Part shown: positions 1-11,040 of the stretch, piece after piece
Layout of the letters: each line of letters begins with the position of its first letter
Numbering within the stretch: position 1 is the first letter of the stretch
DNA from: Trichobilharzia szidati
Taxonomy: Eukaryota; Platyhelminthes; Trematoda; Strigeidida; Schistosomatidae
Assembly: GCA_944472155.2 (NCBI GenBank)
Contig: OX235271.1
Location: 91,897,256-91,961,255 of the forward strand
DNA: 64,000 bases
Direction: 5' to 3'
Notes under the pieces: model-generated
The model's input: the letters and a program-made list of their open reading frames with translations, nothing else
What the model was told of the DNA's origin: nothing
The model's database searches: none
Position numbers and translations under genes: made by a program

Positions 1-539
1 AGATTTGTGAACACACTGAATAATATAAGCCTTTTGTTTTATTATTACATGAAGATGTGATGCAGACATTGTATACAGTCAGATGTGAACATCAGAAAAG
101 TCTAGAAATCCATTTATTTATTGTGGTTATTACTAAAAGTTAATTTGATTTTTGCAATCGCTGTCGCCAACAGATTGTTCTGATCTGATTGTCGGATCGA
201 TTTGATTGTTGAAATGGTTTGCTGAAGTTACTTCATATCGATTCGTTTATTGGATATATAACACGGTAAAACAGTGTTATTTACTGGATATTTACTTACA
301 CATTCAAACCGAATATTTAAATTCTGGGTTCACCCCATCCTATGTCAGTAAAAATAGGATTAGTGAAATTTTTATGTAATAGGGCCAAGTTCCAAGGTAA
401 ATCTAAGGCAGGAAGTAAGGTAATATAAGAGAAGCTCTAATACTTCATAATTACCCAATAAATTAATCGGAAAATGTGTAGGAAATTATAAAAATAAAAG
501 TAATAATAATAAAGATGATGTGCATGACAAACGTAAGCA
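1..539. other. AT-rich sequence, nothing recognised
   Basis: No exon, tRNA-like box or known repeat was recognised. The 3' part runs into the Penelope-like sequence that becomes readable at about 540. Confidence 0.4.
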
Positions 540-674
540 GAAGGACAGCAACACCAAATATAGGGAATTTAGAAAATCATTAGTGCTTCCATACAAAGAA
601 AGAACCTTTGAAACCTTGCGTAGAATTCTTAATAATGCAGGAATTAAAGTGGTATTCAAACTCACTTAGAAACA

Positions 675-1195
675 TCAGACCCCCAATTTGCACTTTACTC
701 AGTCCTCCGTGGGATTTCATCAAAGTTTGTCGTGGAAACCGAAGTTTTTCAGATTACTCTATATGGTCCCTTTGATATCATAAATCGTGGTGAGTGAAGC
801 AAGCGTAATTGCATAAAACTACATACTGCTGATTGATTGTGACGATTCTGTACACAACTCACATCAGCCATTAGTGTTTGCTGGCCAGATCGAAGTGATT
901 TAAAGACCGGACGACCGTTTCCCTTGATTGGGGCTCGGTTTTCTTAGTTGAGTTAAACCATGTACACCGCTGATGAGGTCGACCCCAAACAAGGGAAGCG
1001 ACTGCCTGTTGTTTAGATTACATTGATCTGGCTAGCAAGTACTGTTGTTTCATGTGAGTGGTATATAACCACTCATGTGGTTTGTGCTACTTATAATCAG
1101 ATATAAGTAGTATATCTGTAGATGGGTTCAGAAAAGCAACAATATGTTTCCAACACTGAATAAATCAATCGAAAAACAGAACTGCGAAAAGAACG
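675..1195. mobile_element. Small non-coding inverted-repeat insert with hammerhead-like motifs
   Basis: The segment interrupts the PLE coding sequence and is flanked by the 9-bp direct repeat TTAGAAACA at 666-674 and 1196-1204, the mark of a target-site duplication. Inside, about 868-955 is roughly 70% similar to the reverse complement of about 960-1035, so the element is a foldback. The right arm carries CTGATGA and a degraded GAA box; the left arm carries the matching GAAAC-GGTC-GTC half on the other strand. The same layout recurs at 60335-61035. No open reading frame was seen. Confidence 0.55.
962..1015 (+). ncRNA. Degenerate hammerhead-like motif
   Basis: CTGATGA occurs at 970-976, preceded by ACACCG, which is the stem I strand in the better copy at 60353-60402. 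The second conserved box reads GAAGC instead of GAAAC at 995-999, and the cleavage triplet position reads GCC. It is probably inactive. The assignment depends on comparison with the two copies near 60-61 kb. Confidence 0.3.
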
Positions 1196-1970
1196 TTAGA
1201 AACACTGTGCAAAACTCAACAAGCTATCGAATGTGTTGATATTCGACCAGTTTGCAAAAGATGTACAAATAAAGCATTGGAGATATGGTGTAGCAAATTT
1301 ATGTATCTACAATCAGTCTTCTCCCTAACACTCTTCTCAGTCGATCAGCAATATACAGTTTCATTTAGAGACGAATTATCCCGGTTGAAAGATCCTATCG
1401 AGCCAATCAGAGAAAATAATTCAGTTTATCTAATATCCTGCAGTGATTGTCAGCTAAAATATATAGGTTAGAGTAGTAGATCAGGGTCAGTCAGATTAGC
1501 TGAGCACAAAAACTTATTAAGATCTAGATTAACTGACGCTAATCAGATAAGAAATCTGCAACATAGCTCAGCTATGGCACTACATGCAATTGCGCACAAC
1601 CGTACAATAGGATTGGATAAGAAGAAAGTTTTAAAATCTAATATGACAGGACGGAGAGAGATTGATAACGGAAGATTTATTTGTCAAATCAACTGTAAGC
1701 ACGTGCAATACCTGTTCCAGACATCTGGATAGTTGTCCTATCCCTACGGCGGATGGGAAGGAATATGGAAAACTATAAAACTAAAGTCTTGAAGTTGTGT
1801 AGTTATAATTGATATGATTATGAACAATAAATGGTATTCGTCAACTGAAAAAAATATCCGGTAAATAATACTGTTTCACTGTTTGTTTTATCCAATAAAC
1901 AAATTAATATTGCCCATGGTTTACACATATATATTTACCTGTGAAAGGTAATCTAGCAGGCTAATACAGT

Positions 1971-2305
1971 TGTGGTGAGAGCTGTCTACTAGCCAAATTG
2001 GTAGACAGTAATTTACGTCAATATTTACGTTCCCAAGATTTGTCGTGAGAAAATATGAACAAAGATTGATTCAAAACCGACCACAGCAGACTTTGCGTAG
2101 GCGGATGCAGTTAACATATAGAGGATTTGACATTCAAGAAACAGTCACAAATAGATGAAAGATTAAGTTTACGTGAGAAACAACCAATCGGAAGATTGTG
2201 TTTGTTTACTTAAATATCCATAGTAATGTACATGAAAATATATAAATATGCGTTGATTTCCTTAATAAATGATCTGTTGCCTGACTTTTGCCTTCTGTCG
2301 TTACA
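1971..2305 (+). mobile_element. Solo LTR (Ty3/gypsy-type) with internal 119-bp extra segment
   Basis: It begins TGTGGTGAGAGC and ends TCTGTCGTTACA, nearly identical to the two LTRs at 55989-56195 and 56636-56843. The 4-bp repeat CAGT flanks it (1967-1970 and 2306-2309), so it is an independent insertion reduced to a solo LTR. It is longer than the other copies because 2053-2171 is extra; that segment lies between two copies of CGTGAGAAA (2044-2052 and 2172-2180). Confidence 0.85.
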
Positions 2306-2311
2306 CAGTGA

Positions 2312-2312
2312 C

Positions 2313-2365
<53 letters not shown>
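2312..2365. repeat. (TAA)n microsatellite, LINE 3' end
   Basis: About 18 uninterrupted AAT/TAA units form the 3' terminus of the minus-strand LINE. A solo LTR sits immediately beside it. Confidence 0.95.
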
Positions 2366-2367
<2 letters not shown>

Positions 2368-4721
2368 CTTTATTCCAAACAATATTAATTATACAGAATT
2401 GAATTTTCAGCGTTTTTACACTGATTGCAACAATTTAACCTCTTTTAAATATATTAATAGTGAAACCATTATAAATAGGATGTTGGTGAAAGCATAATAA
2501 AGTATAAATATATAGTATCATTGATATTACATGTAATAATAATCTTTGCTTATACTTTGCAGTTCTGATTACTGATTTAAAAAGTTTATAAATTCCTTTC
2601 TGACATCTGACTCTTCACACAAACCCGTGCTAAATGTGGTATGGTAGAATTTTTATATTTTGCTGCACGAGCGTAAATTCTTATGAAGTTTCTTCTAGTT
2701 TTACACGAAGATATACAAGGAAAACGTTGGGAATCACAAAGAGGATGTTCAGTATCAGGCAGGATAACTTAAGATAACTGCTTGCAAGAATTAAACTGCC
2801 TACCAACAACAATGTCAGTTAGTTGAGTCGAAAGCACACCGCTAACCCTACTTACAGTCTTCAGTGTTCTACGTAATATGATATAGTCTTTTTTGAGAAG
2901 TCCAGGGAAGAATAAGGCGGAACAATAAAAAATGGATTGAATCCATGAATTAATAAACTGTAAGATAAGAGGTCGAGCTATTCCAGAAAGTCTCAACTTC
3001 CTTATCTAACAAGTCAAACGAAAAGTTTTCTTAGAAATGAACAGGAGATGAGACGACCAACAGAGGTTTCAAGAGAAACTGATACCAAGATGAGAGATAT
3101 TCGCTTTACTCCCTGTTATCACAGCGCCGTCAATATTACAGGAATCATGCGACTGAATCAGTCCACGCAAGTCTTTTTCACATCTGAAACCAAAACCAAC
3201 AGTAAAACATTTAGATGGATTCAATTTAAGACCATTTAGGTGAGGCCATTTGTTAACTTCAGATAAGAACCTATTCCAAATAAGAACAATCCAGCGCACG
3301 AACTACTGGGACAGAAATGGTAAGATCATCGGCATATTTAACGAAGTCAGCATTGTAAGAATACGGAGGGTCATGCAAAAAGAAAGAAAAAAGGAATAGA
3401 GAGAGTACAGTGCCTTTGAGGCACTCCAGTTTCCGCTAGCAGAATTGTAGAGCGCTTTCCACCCAAAAATAAGAAGACAGCCACCTTGTGACTCAGGATT
3501 CAGTGTTTGCTGAAATCAGCTTGCTTAGTAAAAGCGCCCTAGGAATATAGTCAAAAGCAGCAGTGTAGTCTGAAAAGGAGGCTCGAACAAACTTTGCACC
3601 TTTATCAAGACTTGAAACAATATTGTGGCAGAATACAACGACAGCATCTCCTTATTTTTCAGAAATGGAAACGTGATGGCGATTCACCTAAACTTTAGAC
3701 CTGATCTAGAAGATGACTTTGGTACAGGCACCACCTTTATTTCCTTCCAGGCAATAGGTACTGTATCCCTGTGAAACGACGCATTGAAGATTTGGGTATG
3801 AGGATAACACAAACTGTCAGCACACTTTTGAAGCAAAATGCTTAGTTCACCATCTAGTCCTAGGCTGTGTAAGATGGACTTAAGGATTTAAGACATGAAA
3901 ATACATCCTTTTCATTAAAAGCAGGAAAATAATCATTTAACGGAGTAGAAACATCAGGTCCAGTCATATTAGCTCGTTGCATTATAAAAGATCTATTTAA
4001 GGCATCAGGATAAGCATCATCTGAAATTTGTTTTTGCTTACTATTTGATTAAAAAGTCTCTAGTTGCTTGAAGCATTCTTACACGGTAAAAATTTCTCAT
4101 TATATGTCACACTTAGTCTTTGTATTTCAGACTTTATCACATAGTTAATTGTTCGAAAACCTGCATTATCATGTGATTTATACAGTTTCTCTTCTGACCC
4201 TTTTTTAATTGTGGAGAAAAGATCCTATGGAATCTCGTGAACAGTGTTCCAGTAGGACAGCAAATGTCTAAACAGAACTTGAGATAGGTGATATTAGAGA
4301 TAGTAACGTCTGACACTTTATCAAAGAGAATAGGTCCCAGTCGGCATCATGCATCATACATCTTACTACTTGAATATTGTCATGTGAGTAGGATCCTTTT
4401 TCGATTTTCTTTGTTAGGTGAACAAAAGCCCTTCTGTATAACTTGCCATACACTTCCGGTAAAATACGAATAATGCAATGGTCAGAATTCAACAGTAGAT
4501 GTCTGCTTCGTATGTGCCACGATCGTTTATGAAGGCCGAGTCTACGGTTTTGACCAGAGGAGTATTGAATTTGACCAGATTCTCAGGACTGAGTGGTATA
4601 AGAAAGCTGTGATCTGAAGAATTAAAGTCCCCCAAGACTACTGACAGGAAATTTCTAAATATAGGAGCAGAGAATTCAGTAAATTCGTCTGCGAAGATAG
4701 ATGTATCAGAGGAATTACAGT

Positions 4722-4723
<2 letters not shown>

Positions 4724-4757
<34 letters not shown>
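4724..4757. repeat. (AT)n microsatellite
   Basis: About 17 AT dinucleotides within the degenerate LINE C. Confidence 0.95.
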
Positions 4758-4760
<3 letters not shown>

Positions 4761-5160
4761 GAATGTTTGCTTAAATGCTTTGGACGATACCCAACAGCGA
4801 TACAGCCTATATTATCATTGGAAAAATGGAGACATACTTGATTAGATGTAGACCATTTTGTATTAATAAAAGGGGTTACCCATCAGCCATGTTTTTTCTT
4901 TGAACTTTGTCTGTCCTGACGGAAAATTTTATAATCATTTAATGAAATTAGATTTTCGTCATATTTCTGGTGGAGCCAAGCCTCTTGTACAGATAAAACA
5001 TCAGTATTTCGATAGACATTTAAGGAAATTCGAGACTGGGGACAGTCCACTTTGTCAGCCAGAGACCTGCAGTTGGTACTAACAAACAAAGAAACCTGTG
5101 AGTCAAAGATATGACTTGAACCAGCCACAGACTGTGTTACTGTCCTTTAAGCCACCCCAT

Positions 5161-5565
5161 TTCATTCAAAAAATATTGAGATGCTTTGTAATAGTTTTCC
5201 CCCACAAAACACTTAATTTTGTTTTAATATATTAAAAGTTTCGTGATGATTTTTAAAAACTTTATTTGATTGCATTTTACTCAGCCTAAGTGTCAATTAT
5301 TCATTCTTGTTACGTTGCATCACTTATTACTAAAACCTGTATGCTCATATAGACAGATTTTAACTGATTGACTTAAGCAAATTAGTTCACCATTCCAGGT
5401 TGTGGACATTTACTGACAGCGAAATGAAATGGATATGCTTTATCCTGTCCAAATTATTGGTTTGCTTTGAAGTGTTTTCAAGGTGATTATAACTATTTTA
5501 GATGAGAACTTTTTTTATTATATAGCGAGACAGTATGTGCTAAGATACTTTTCCTGTTCCTGTAG
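5161..5565. other. Probable intron
   Basis: AT-rich sequence that ends in a good acceptor (CCTGTTCCTGTAG at 5553-5565) for the exon at 5566. No repeat was recognised. Confidence 0.45.
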
Positions 5566-5921
5566 ACTCTAAAAAGCTGAAGTTCAGTCTTAGATCCTGT
5601 TCTCAAAGCAACTCAGAAAACGACCTGTCTGGAAACCACTGGCATCGAAAATCAGACTGCTTGTCTGATAGTGCATTCCCTAATGTTTCCCTCAGCTGTA
5701 CACATATAAAAACGAATATAAGACTGCAGCTTTTAGCTCGTGTCGCTGCCTATTGTTTAAAAGAACATGTTTCTAATCCTTCACTATCAATGAATACAAA
5801 AAAAGAATTACTTGGAAGAACGAATGTTAGTTTGGTTGATCAGTTGGTCCTTTTGTGCAAACGTCTTTCAGTGCCTTGTCATTTCATCGATTATCCTCCT
5901 ACATTTTACACTGGACACAAG
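5566..5921 (+). CDS. Penultimate exon of an unidentified gene
   Basis: The exon follows the polypyrimidine acceptor TTTTCCTGTTCCTGTAG and ends at AAG|GTATGT. It begins with two bases completing a codon, then has 118 open codons. Residues read SKKLKFSLRSCSQSNSENDL near the start and LVDQLVLLCKRLSVPCHFID later. It ends in phase 0 and joins the terminal exon at 8500. The product is not recognised. The C-terminal third, together with the next exon (FEYTVILLVG ... IARQKAVQLVVQCLAKL), has a helix-strand-strand-helix look loosely reminiscent of a double-stranded RNA-binding fold, but this is speculation. Earlier exons were not found; they may lie left of the window or have been missed. Confidence 0.65.
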
Positions 5922-6084
5922 GTATGTCATCTTGCAGTTGTGATACTATATTTTTATACTATTTTATTACAGTACGATAACTGTGGTTTCCAAAGTACTG
6001 ACTACATGCTTGTCAGAAGGTGCTCCCAATTTTAAACCAATTGTTTCACGATATCGACTAGTTACAAGTGTGATTATATTAACC

Positions 6085-6508
6085 CCTTGGCGCGTCATAA
6101 AGAGCATCTAAAACAAACTACAAACCTTCATTAACAGTTGTCTTCGCTCAATACTCAAGATAAGATGGCCAGAAAAGATCAGCAACAGGGATCTCTGGGA
6201 GCGAACCAACCAAGAACCGATTGTGAAACAAATAGGCAGGAAGAAATGGAGATGGATTGGCCATACTCTGAGGAAACCATCAAGTGACATCACAAGACAA
6301 GCCCTTGAGTGGAACCCGAATGGGAAGCGGCGAGTTGGTCGTCAGTGCAAGGGTGACTTGGAGGAGGTCATGTGAAGAGGAGATGAAAGCATGTGGGCAG
6401 ACATGGAGCCAGGTGAAAACTCTAGCAGAGAACCGAACGCAATGGAGACGCACGGCTGAAGCCCTATGTTCCTGTAGGAATTAAAAGATACAATAATAAT
6501 AATAATAA
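6085..6508 (+). mobile_element. RTE-like LINE A, 3' fragment
   Basis: Encodes the C-terminal end of the RTE polyprotein in broken frames: HKEHLKQTTNLH, WPEKISNRDLWERTNQEPIV, RKKWRWIGHTLRKP and the final RTQWRRTAEALCSCRN. It ends with the family tail GCCCTATGTTCCTGTAGGAA and a short AATAAT run. It is severely 5'-truncated, the usual outcome of incomplete target-primed reverse transcription. Confidence 0.8.
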
Positions 6509-6896
6509 TGTAACAAGGATAAACTTTTGAGGATTATAATTCTAAATATGATATAAAGATGTCGAAGGTGTCGACAGATTTGTATGTAAAGTTACTGAAA
6601 ACGTAAGAATAGGTTATAAGCTACACGTGGTCAAAACATGAATTAAAGAATAGGTGCATTGTTCTGTTCCGAATAAGATACAAAAATGTAAAGATTGAAA
6701 AAGTTGAAGTTAAATGTGACTACCTGAGGTCAGGCGAGAAACAAAGATTGCACATTTAATTCTGATTTCTTTATGCCTATGTCTACCTACAACAATGCTA
6801 GAGTTCTGAGACACATCACTCTCAACAGATTCCTTTCCGCGTTGTAACTACGACTCATTTGTGATTCTGTCGTCAATTTTCAATTTTGATTCCGGA

Positions 6897-7100
6897 TTTA
6901 CATTAGTTAGAGAACTGTTCAAAACCAGGCTCTACTGCGACTTTTGTTTCGTCCTGGATTGGGGCTCTTCATCAGTCAGCATCCAGGACTCTCAAGTTAA
7001 GAAGCGAGCTCGTTGACCATTCAGCCGCTGGGACTGAATCTTATGACCCATAGATTTTAGTCTCTATCAATTCGCGATGTTGACAAATTCACTGATATCT
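6897..7100 (-). mobile_element. Sm-alpha-like SINE, diverged copy
   Basis: Reverse-complement features match the better copies: GTTCTCTAACT near the 3' end, a hammerhead-like zone with CTGATGAAGAGCCCC and an ACGAAAC box, then the tRNA-like head (GGTCAACGAGCTCGC) and CGCGAATTGATAGAG upstream. It is inserted in the last intron of the left gene. Confidence 0.6.
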
Positions 7101-7689
7101 TTGTGCAATCACACAAGGTACTCAACAGCACACAAAAGGATTCTTGCTTTGCAATTACAATTCCATATTTAACAATTCAGACTTTAGTTTACTTTATCGT
7201 CTCTTTATCCTGCTGTTTGACAAGGATATTCAGTCACAGTATATGCTGTGATTCTGTTATGCGACCATGGTGTGGTAAAAAGAAATATAACTGTGTATAG
7301 GCCCCAGTTTAATATTTTCGGCATTGAATATATTATATTCATAATTTGGTATTGATCAATGAGATTTTGTAAATTGTGGTTTAATATTACTTCCATAGAT
7401 CTACTAGCGAAGCGTTAGCAAAAACAATTTCGTTTTAATTCATTCGGGAAAACAAAAAAATTGTATTTTGAAAAATGGCACTGTGTTCTACTATTTTAAA
7501 ATTTGAATAACTCGACGGGCTAATAGTCAGTCTATTTGCCTCATATAAAGAATCTCAACTCTCTATTCTGAAAAGAATATAACGTTCATAAAATCGCACG
7601 ATGATTGCCAAAAGATTAATGGATGTGCATCATCTAATCACACAAAAGATTAATCATTGTACCACCAGGGATTTCCTTTGTCGCATTCA

Positions 7690-8330
7690 TTATTTATTAC
7701 TCCCTTGGGTTCCAAGTGGAACATGAGGCATATCTCCATTTAGTTCTGTTCTTTGTAGTTTAGAGTAGCTGGCTCCACGATTTCTCGTAAGCCTTCATTT
7801 CCTCGTCACACGATCTCCTTCATATCGCCCTTGGACACCCAACTCGTTATTTCCCGTTCGGGTTCCACCTAAGGACCTGGCGAATGATGTCACTCAACGG
7901 TCTCCCTAGCCTATGTCCAATTCATTATCATTTCCTTTAGCATATTTGTTGAGCAATCGGTTCTTGGTTGGTTTGCCACCGGAATCTTTTTTTGGCTAAC
8001 TGATCTTCAGTATCGAGTCAAAGCATCAGTCGATGAAAGTTTGCAGCCGGTTTTCGAAATGCTCTTTGTAACGCACCAAGTGTCTGAATTATGTCGAGGT
8101 ACTGGCTTCACGTGTGTTTAAAACTCGGATCTTGTTCGTTCTGCATAGTACAGTAGGTCTCCCTGCTAGTTTCAGACTGACAGACGTCTGTTTAACTTTC
8201 GTTACTCTGGGTAGCACCAAAATCTTCATTCGTACAGTCTGTAGTTGAAAGGATACTGCCTAGATAACTGAGAGTGATGACTTCGTTCAAATTTCTCCTG
8301 TTGATAGTAATTGTTGAACATGGATTGATT
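7690..8330 (-). mobile_element. RTE-like LINE A, degenerate 3' fragment
   Basis: The right-hand start is near GATTGATTGATTATG, where the minus strand resembles the ...NINRRNLNEVITLSYLGSI segment of this family. The left end is the family tail (reverse complement of TTACTCCCTTGGGTTCCAAG). Frames are heavily broken. Confidence 0.65.
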
Positions 8331-8499
8331 GATTGATTATGTGACTATTACTGATTCTCCATGTATTTTAGTATAACGCACTTCCTTATCGGTAGGGATC
8401 ATTCTTTGTTAACATGCATACTGATGAGTTTATATTTCATCTTTTAACAATTGTATATCCATTATCTCATCATTATTTCCTATTTACCTTACTGTATAG

Positions 8500-8706
8500 A
8501 AACAAAAAGAAATTGATTTAAGACAATTCGAATACACAGTTATCCTATTAGTTGGTATAAATCCCACAAATTATATTACCACTCTGAATTATTCACAAAT
8601 GAATGATGGTTATATATCAGTGAAGGCTTCAGATTTTACAAGAAGTATAGCCAGACAAAAAGCTGTTCAACTAGTGGTTCAGTGTTTAGCAAAATTAATT
8701 GAATAA
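8500..8706 (+). CDS. Terminal exon of the unidentified left gene
   Basis: Follows the acceptor TTACTGTATAG in phase 0 and encodes 68 residues to a TAA at 8704-8706. It starts KQKEIDLRQFEYTVILLVGI and ends SIARQKAVQLVVQCLAKLIE. The unbroken frame across both splice sites and the amphipathic helical C-terminus argue for a real exon. A possible poly(A) signal AATAAA lies at 9069-9074. The product is unknown; a dsRNA-binding-like fold is only a guess. Confidence 0.7.
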   Translation, partial: KQKEIDLRQFEYTVILLVGINPTNYITTLNYSQMNDGYISVKASDFTRSIARQKAVQLVVQCLAKLIE

Positions 8707-9340
8707 CTTCAGAATGTGATATGTGGTTATTTGTTATGAATTTAAAAGGATGCATTTTATAGATAATTGAACTCTTTACTTAGTCATTATTTGAACGATT
8801 GCATTTATTTATTCATTCATACTTGTCGGTTTTATAGTTGTCATGCTGATTAACTGATTTCTATTTTGATCCCTTATGAGCATTTATTACTTATTTCTTT
8901 ATTCGTCTTGCTTCTCTACTGTTTTGCATATTTGACATACATTTTTGACGTGGAGTGGGGGGAAATGAAAACAGACTTCATGATTGAAAACAATGTGCTT
9001 TCTTTGTTTACTAATAACTGTTTGTGATGATAAGACGACAGTAATAATAATATTTCACTCCTTTCAGAAATAAATTGAAAAGAAACAGACTACGTAATCT
9101 GAATCTAGTGCTTACTAATTCCGGGGACAGTTATTTGATTTTTCATGTTTCTACGCTGCATTGTTTGTTGCCGTCCACTATGATGATATTTTCTGTCAGA
9201 TTTATGGAGAGCAGGAACAGTGATAAATTGAAATGTTGTTAAGAAGTGCGCAAGTGGAAATAATAAGATTTAGCCAACATCTTCAGTCGATTAAAACTAA
9301 AAGATTAATCCGAAGAGATAAGTGTTTGGTGGAAAACGAT
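8707..9340 (+). other. 3' UTR / intergenic sequence
   Basis: AT-rich, no exon or repeat recognised. It contains AATAAA at 9069-9074, which could end the left gene's transcript. Confidence 0.4.
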
Positions 9341-9344
9341 ATTT

Positions 9345-11040
9345 TGAGGCCTCACTGACTGACTGGTTTCAACGTAGAACTTTGCACAGACGCGCAGCAG
9401 TTCAAGTTGTCACACTCCGTGTTAGTACACAAAGCAAGAGAAGCCAGTGAAGAGAGATAATAAACAGATATATGTCTACCACTTCCAATAGCCATTTCTC
9501 ACAGCCATGAAGGAGGACGGAGCGGACTGCTGAGCATTACACAAGCCCTTTGGTCGACAGTCGGATATCACACCTACGCCAGAGATAGCGTGTGCCAAAT
9601 GAGCCTTCTGTATCCATGCTGAGATTTCGTCAGCAATCAACCCGTTGGCGTTGGCTGATGCAACTTCCCAAACAAATGAAGTGGTCAACACGCTCCATTG
9701 GCCACTTCACTCCCTATTTCTACGCTAGGATTCATTTTAGTCCAGTCCTGTAGCCTCATCTCACATTTGACGGGAGCGAACCGCATACCAAACATTCAAA
9801 GATTGCTGCTCAAGGTGTTCAGAAGACTCTGCATTGCCAGCGTCCCCACCTAGAAAGGAGGACCATATCATCTGCATATTATAGGTCAACAAACTATTAT
9901 TGCTTGGTAACAAATCAATGTCTGAGTCACTGAAATCATTTAAGATTAAGTCCATTAGTTCATATATGATGAAATTAAACAGAAATGGGGATAGTGGGTA
10001 TCCCTGTTGGAGACCACTAATTGTCACCACTTCAGATGACAATTATCCGTAAGCTCTCACTTGGCTGCATGAGTTCGAGTAGGGTGCCTTGACCAGTGCG
10101 ATGCATTTTTTCGGCATTTGCTTCACAGACAAACATCGCCATAGTACTTCTCGGTCGACAGAATCGAATGCCGCTTTCAGATTAAGAAATATGATGACTT
10201 TTGGACGCCGATAAGTATGCCTATGTTCCAGAATCTGTCTCAGGGTGAAGTTATGAGCAATACACCCTCTTCCTTGTCTAAAGCTTGCCTTGTTCTCTCG
10301 TGTTTGTTTCTCCTGAGCACCACTTAGTCTACGCATTAGTGTTGAGCCTAGAACTTGAGATAACATATTGGTAAAGCTAATCCCCCTGTGATTATCACAG
10401 GAAGACTTATCTCCCTTCTTGTATATCGGGAAAATCAATGCCTTACACAAGCCCAACGGGACTTCCTCTGATTCCCAGAGGCTGCCTAGTGCCTTAGTTA
10501 GCGCATACAGTAAATTGTCTTCACCGTACGTAAACACCTCTGGAGTGATTCCTTCAGGTCTCTCTGCTGTGCATTGTTTCAGACTAGTGGCAGCCTTAGC
10601 AACCTCAGTTAGGGACAGAGGACCTATGTTTATATCCCATTCAGGAAGGAGTTGGATGCTGAGTAAGTTGAGTGTGGCTGTAAGCCAGTTAAACTGCTCC
10701 TCAAAGTGTTCTTTCCAGTCGTCTATACTGGGAGCTAATTATGGTGCCATTTTTCTCAGAGATTGTTTCACTTATCATTTGTCGAAATGGTTGTCCGGTG
10801 TTACCTATCGCCGAAGCCTTCTCCATCTCTTTCACTTTTGTCGCCCACCACTGTTCACGTTCCTTGCGAAGACTTCTTGTTAGTTTGCGTTTGAGTGGAT
10901 TTCGCTCCTCATCATATCCAGAGCTCGCCGGAATCAGTCTTCTTGTGTTAATCAGTTCCGATGAGGTAGCAGAAATCCACTGGCTCTTACTAACTTTTGG
11001 TTTTAGGTTATAAACAGCCTTTTGAGGCCTAAAGTGCAAT
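9345..11040 (-). mobile_element. LINE B (SR-type non-LTR retrotransposon), internally deleted pseudogene
   Basis: Minus-strand reading gives a pre-RT segment (WWATKVKEMEKASAIGNTGQ at about 10850), then an RT with YKKGDKSSCDNHRGIS and LNLKAAFDSVDREVLWRCLS (10537-10043), LQQGYPLSPFLFNF (about 10010), and a spoiled catalytic box (LTYNMQM where relatives have LEYADD). Farther on is IADEISAWIQKAHLAHA (9690-9480). It then jumps to the family's 3' terminal sequence (GTGTGACAACTTGAACTGC to about 9350), so the segment between is deleted. Three frames are used. Clade (RTE-related or CR1) is not settled from sequence alone. Confidence 0.8.

Larger units (their letters stand above)
540..1800 (+). mobile_element. 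Penelope-like element remnant with GIY-YIG endonuclease, interrupted
   Basis: The left part (about 560-670) reads KSLVLPYKERTFETLRRILN, typical of the linker after the PLE reverse transcriptase. After a roughly 520-bp insert the reading resumes near 1196. At 1349-1470 it gives DPIEPIRENNSVYLISCSDC followed by QLKYIG, which is the VYLI...YIG core of a GIY-YIG nuclease, then SRSGSVRLAEH. A stop codon follows KYIG at 1469-1471, where family members have a coding triplet, so the copy is dead. It continues degenerately to about 1800. The family call rests on the GIY-YIG signature plus linker. No intact RT is present. Confidence 0.75.
2306..5160 (-). mobile_element. CR1/Jockey-like LINE, degenerate (LINE C)
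   Basis: On the minus strand the 5' part (5128-4883) encodes an apurinic-type endonuclease start, with NCRSLADKVD and AWLHQKYDENLISLNDYKIF. Reverse-transcriptase-like remnants follow (LKLNPSKCFTVGFGF at about 3230, then near the 3' end SQRFPCISSCKTRRNFIRIYARAAKY at about 2730-2650, quoted in part). The 3' end is a short non-coding tail (CGCTGAAAATTC... TTTGGAATAAAG) and a TAA microsatellite at 2312-2365. Many stops and frameshifts make it a pseudogene. It contains an AT microsatellite at 4724-4757. The clade is judged only from endonuclease and tail style. Confidence 0.7.
5922..8499 (+). other. Last intron of the left gene, loaded with repeats
   Basis: A phase-0 intron with donor GTATGT and acceptor TTACTGTATAG. 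It contains an RTE tail on + (6085-6508), a Sm-alpha-like SINE on - (6897-7100) and an RTE fragment on - (7690-8330). Confidence 0.6.

Noticed and set aside
10419..11013. Long plus-strand frames (154 and 90 codons)
   Set aside because: Antisense shadows of the minus-strand LINE B reverse transcriptase.
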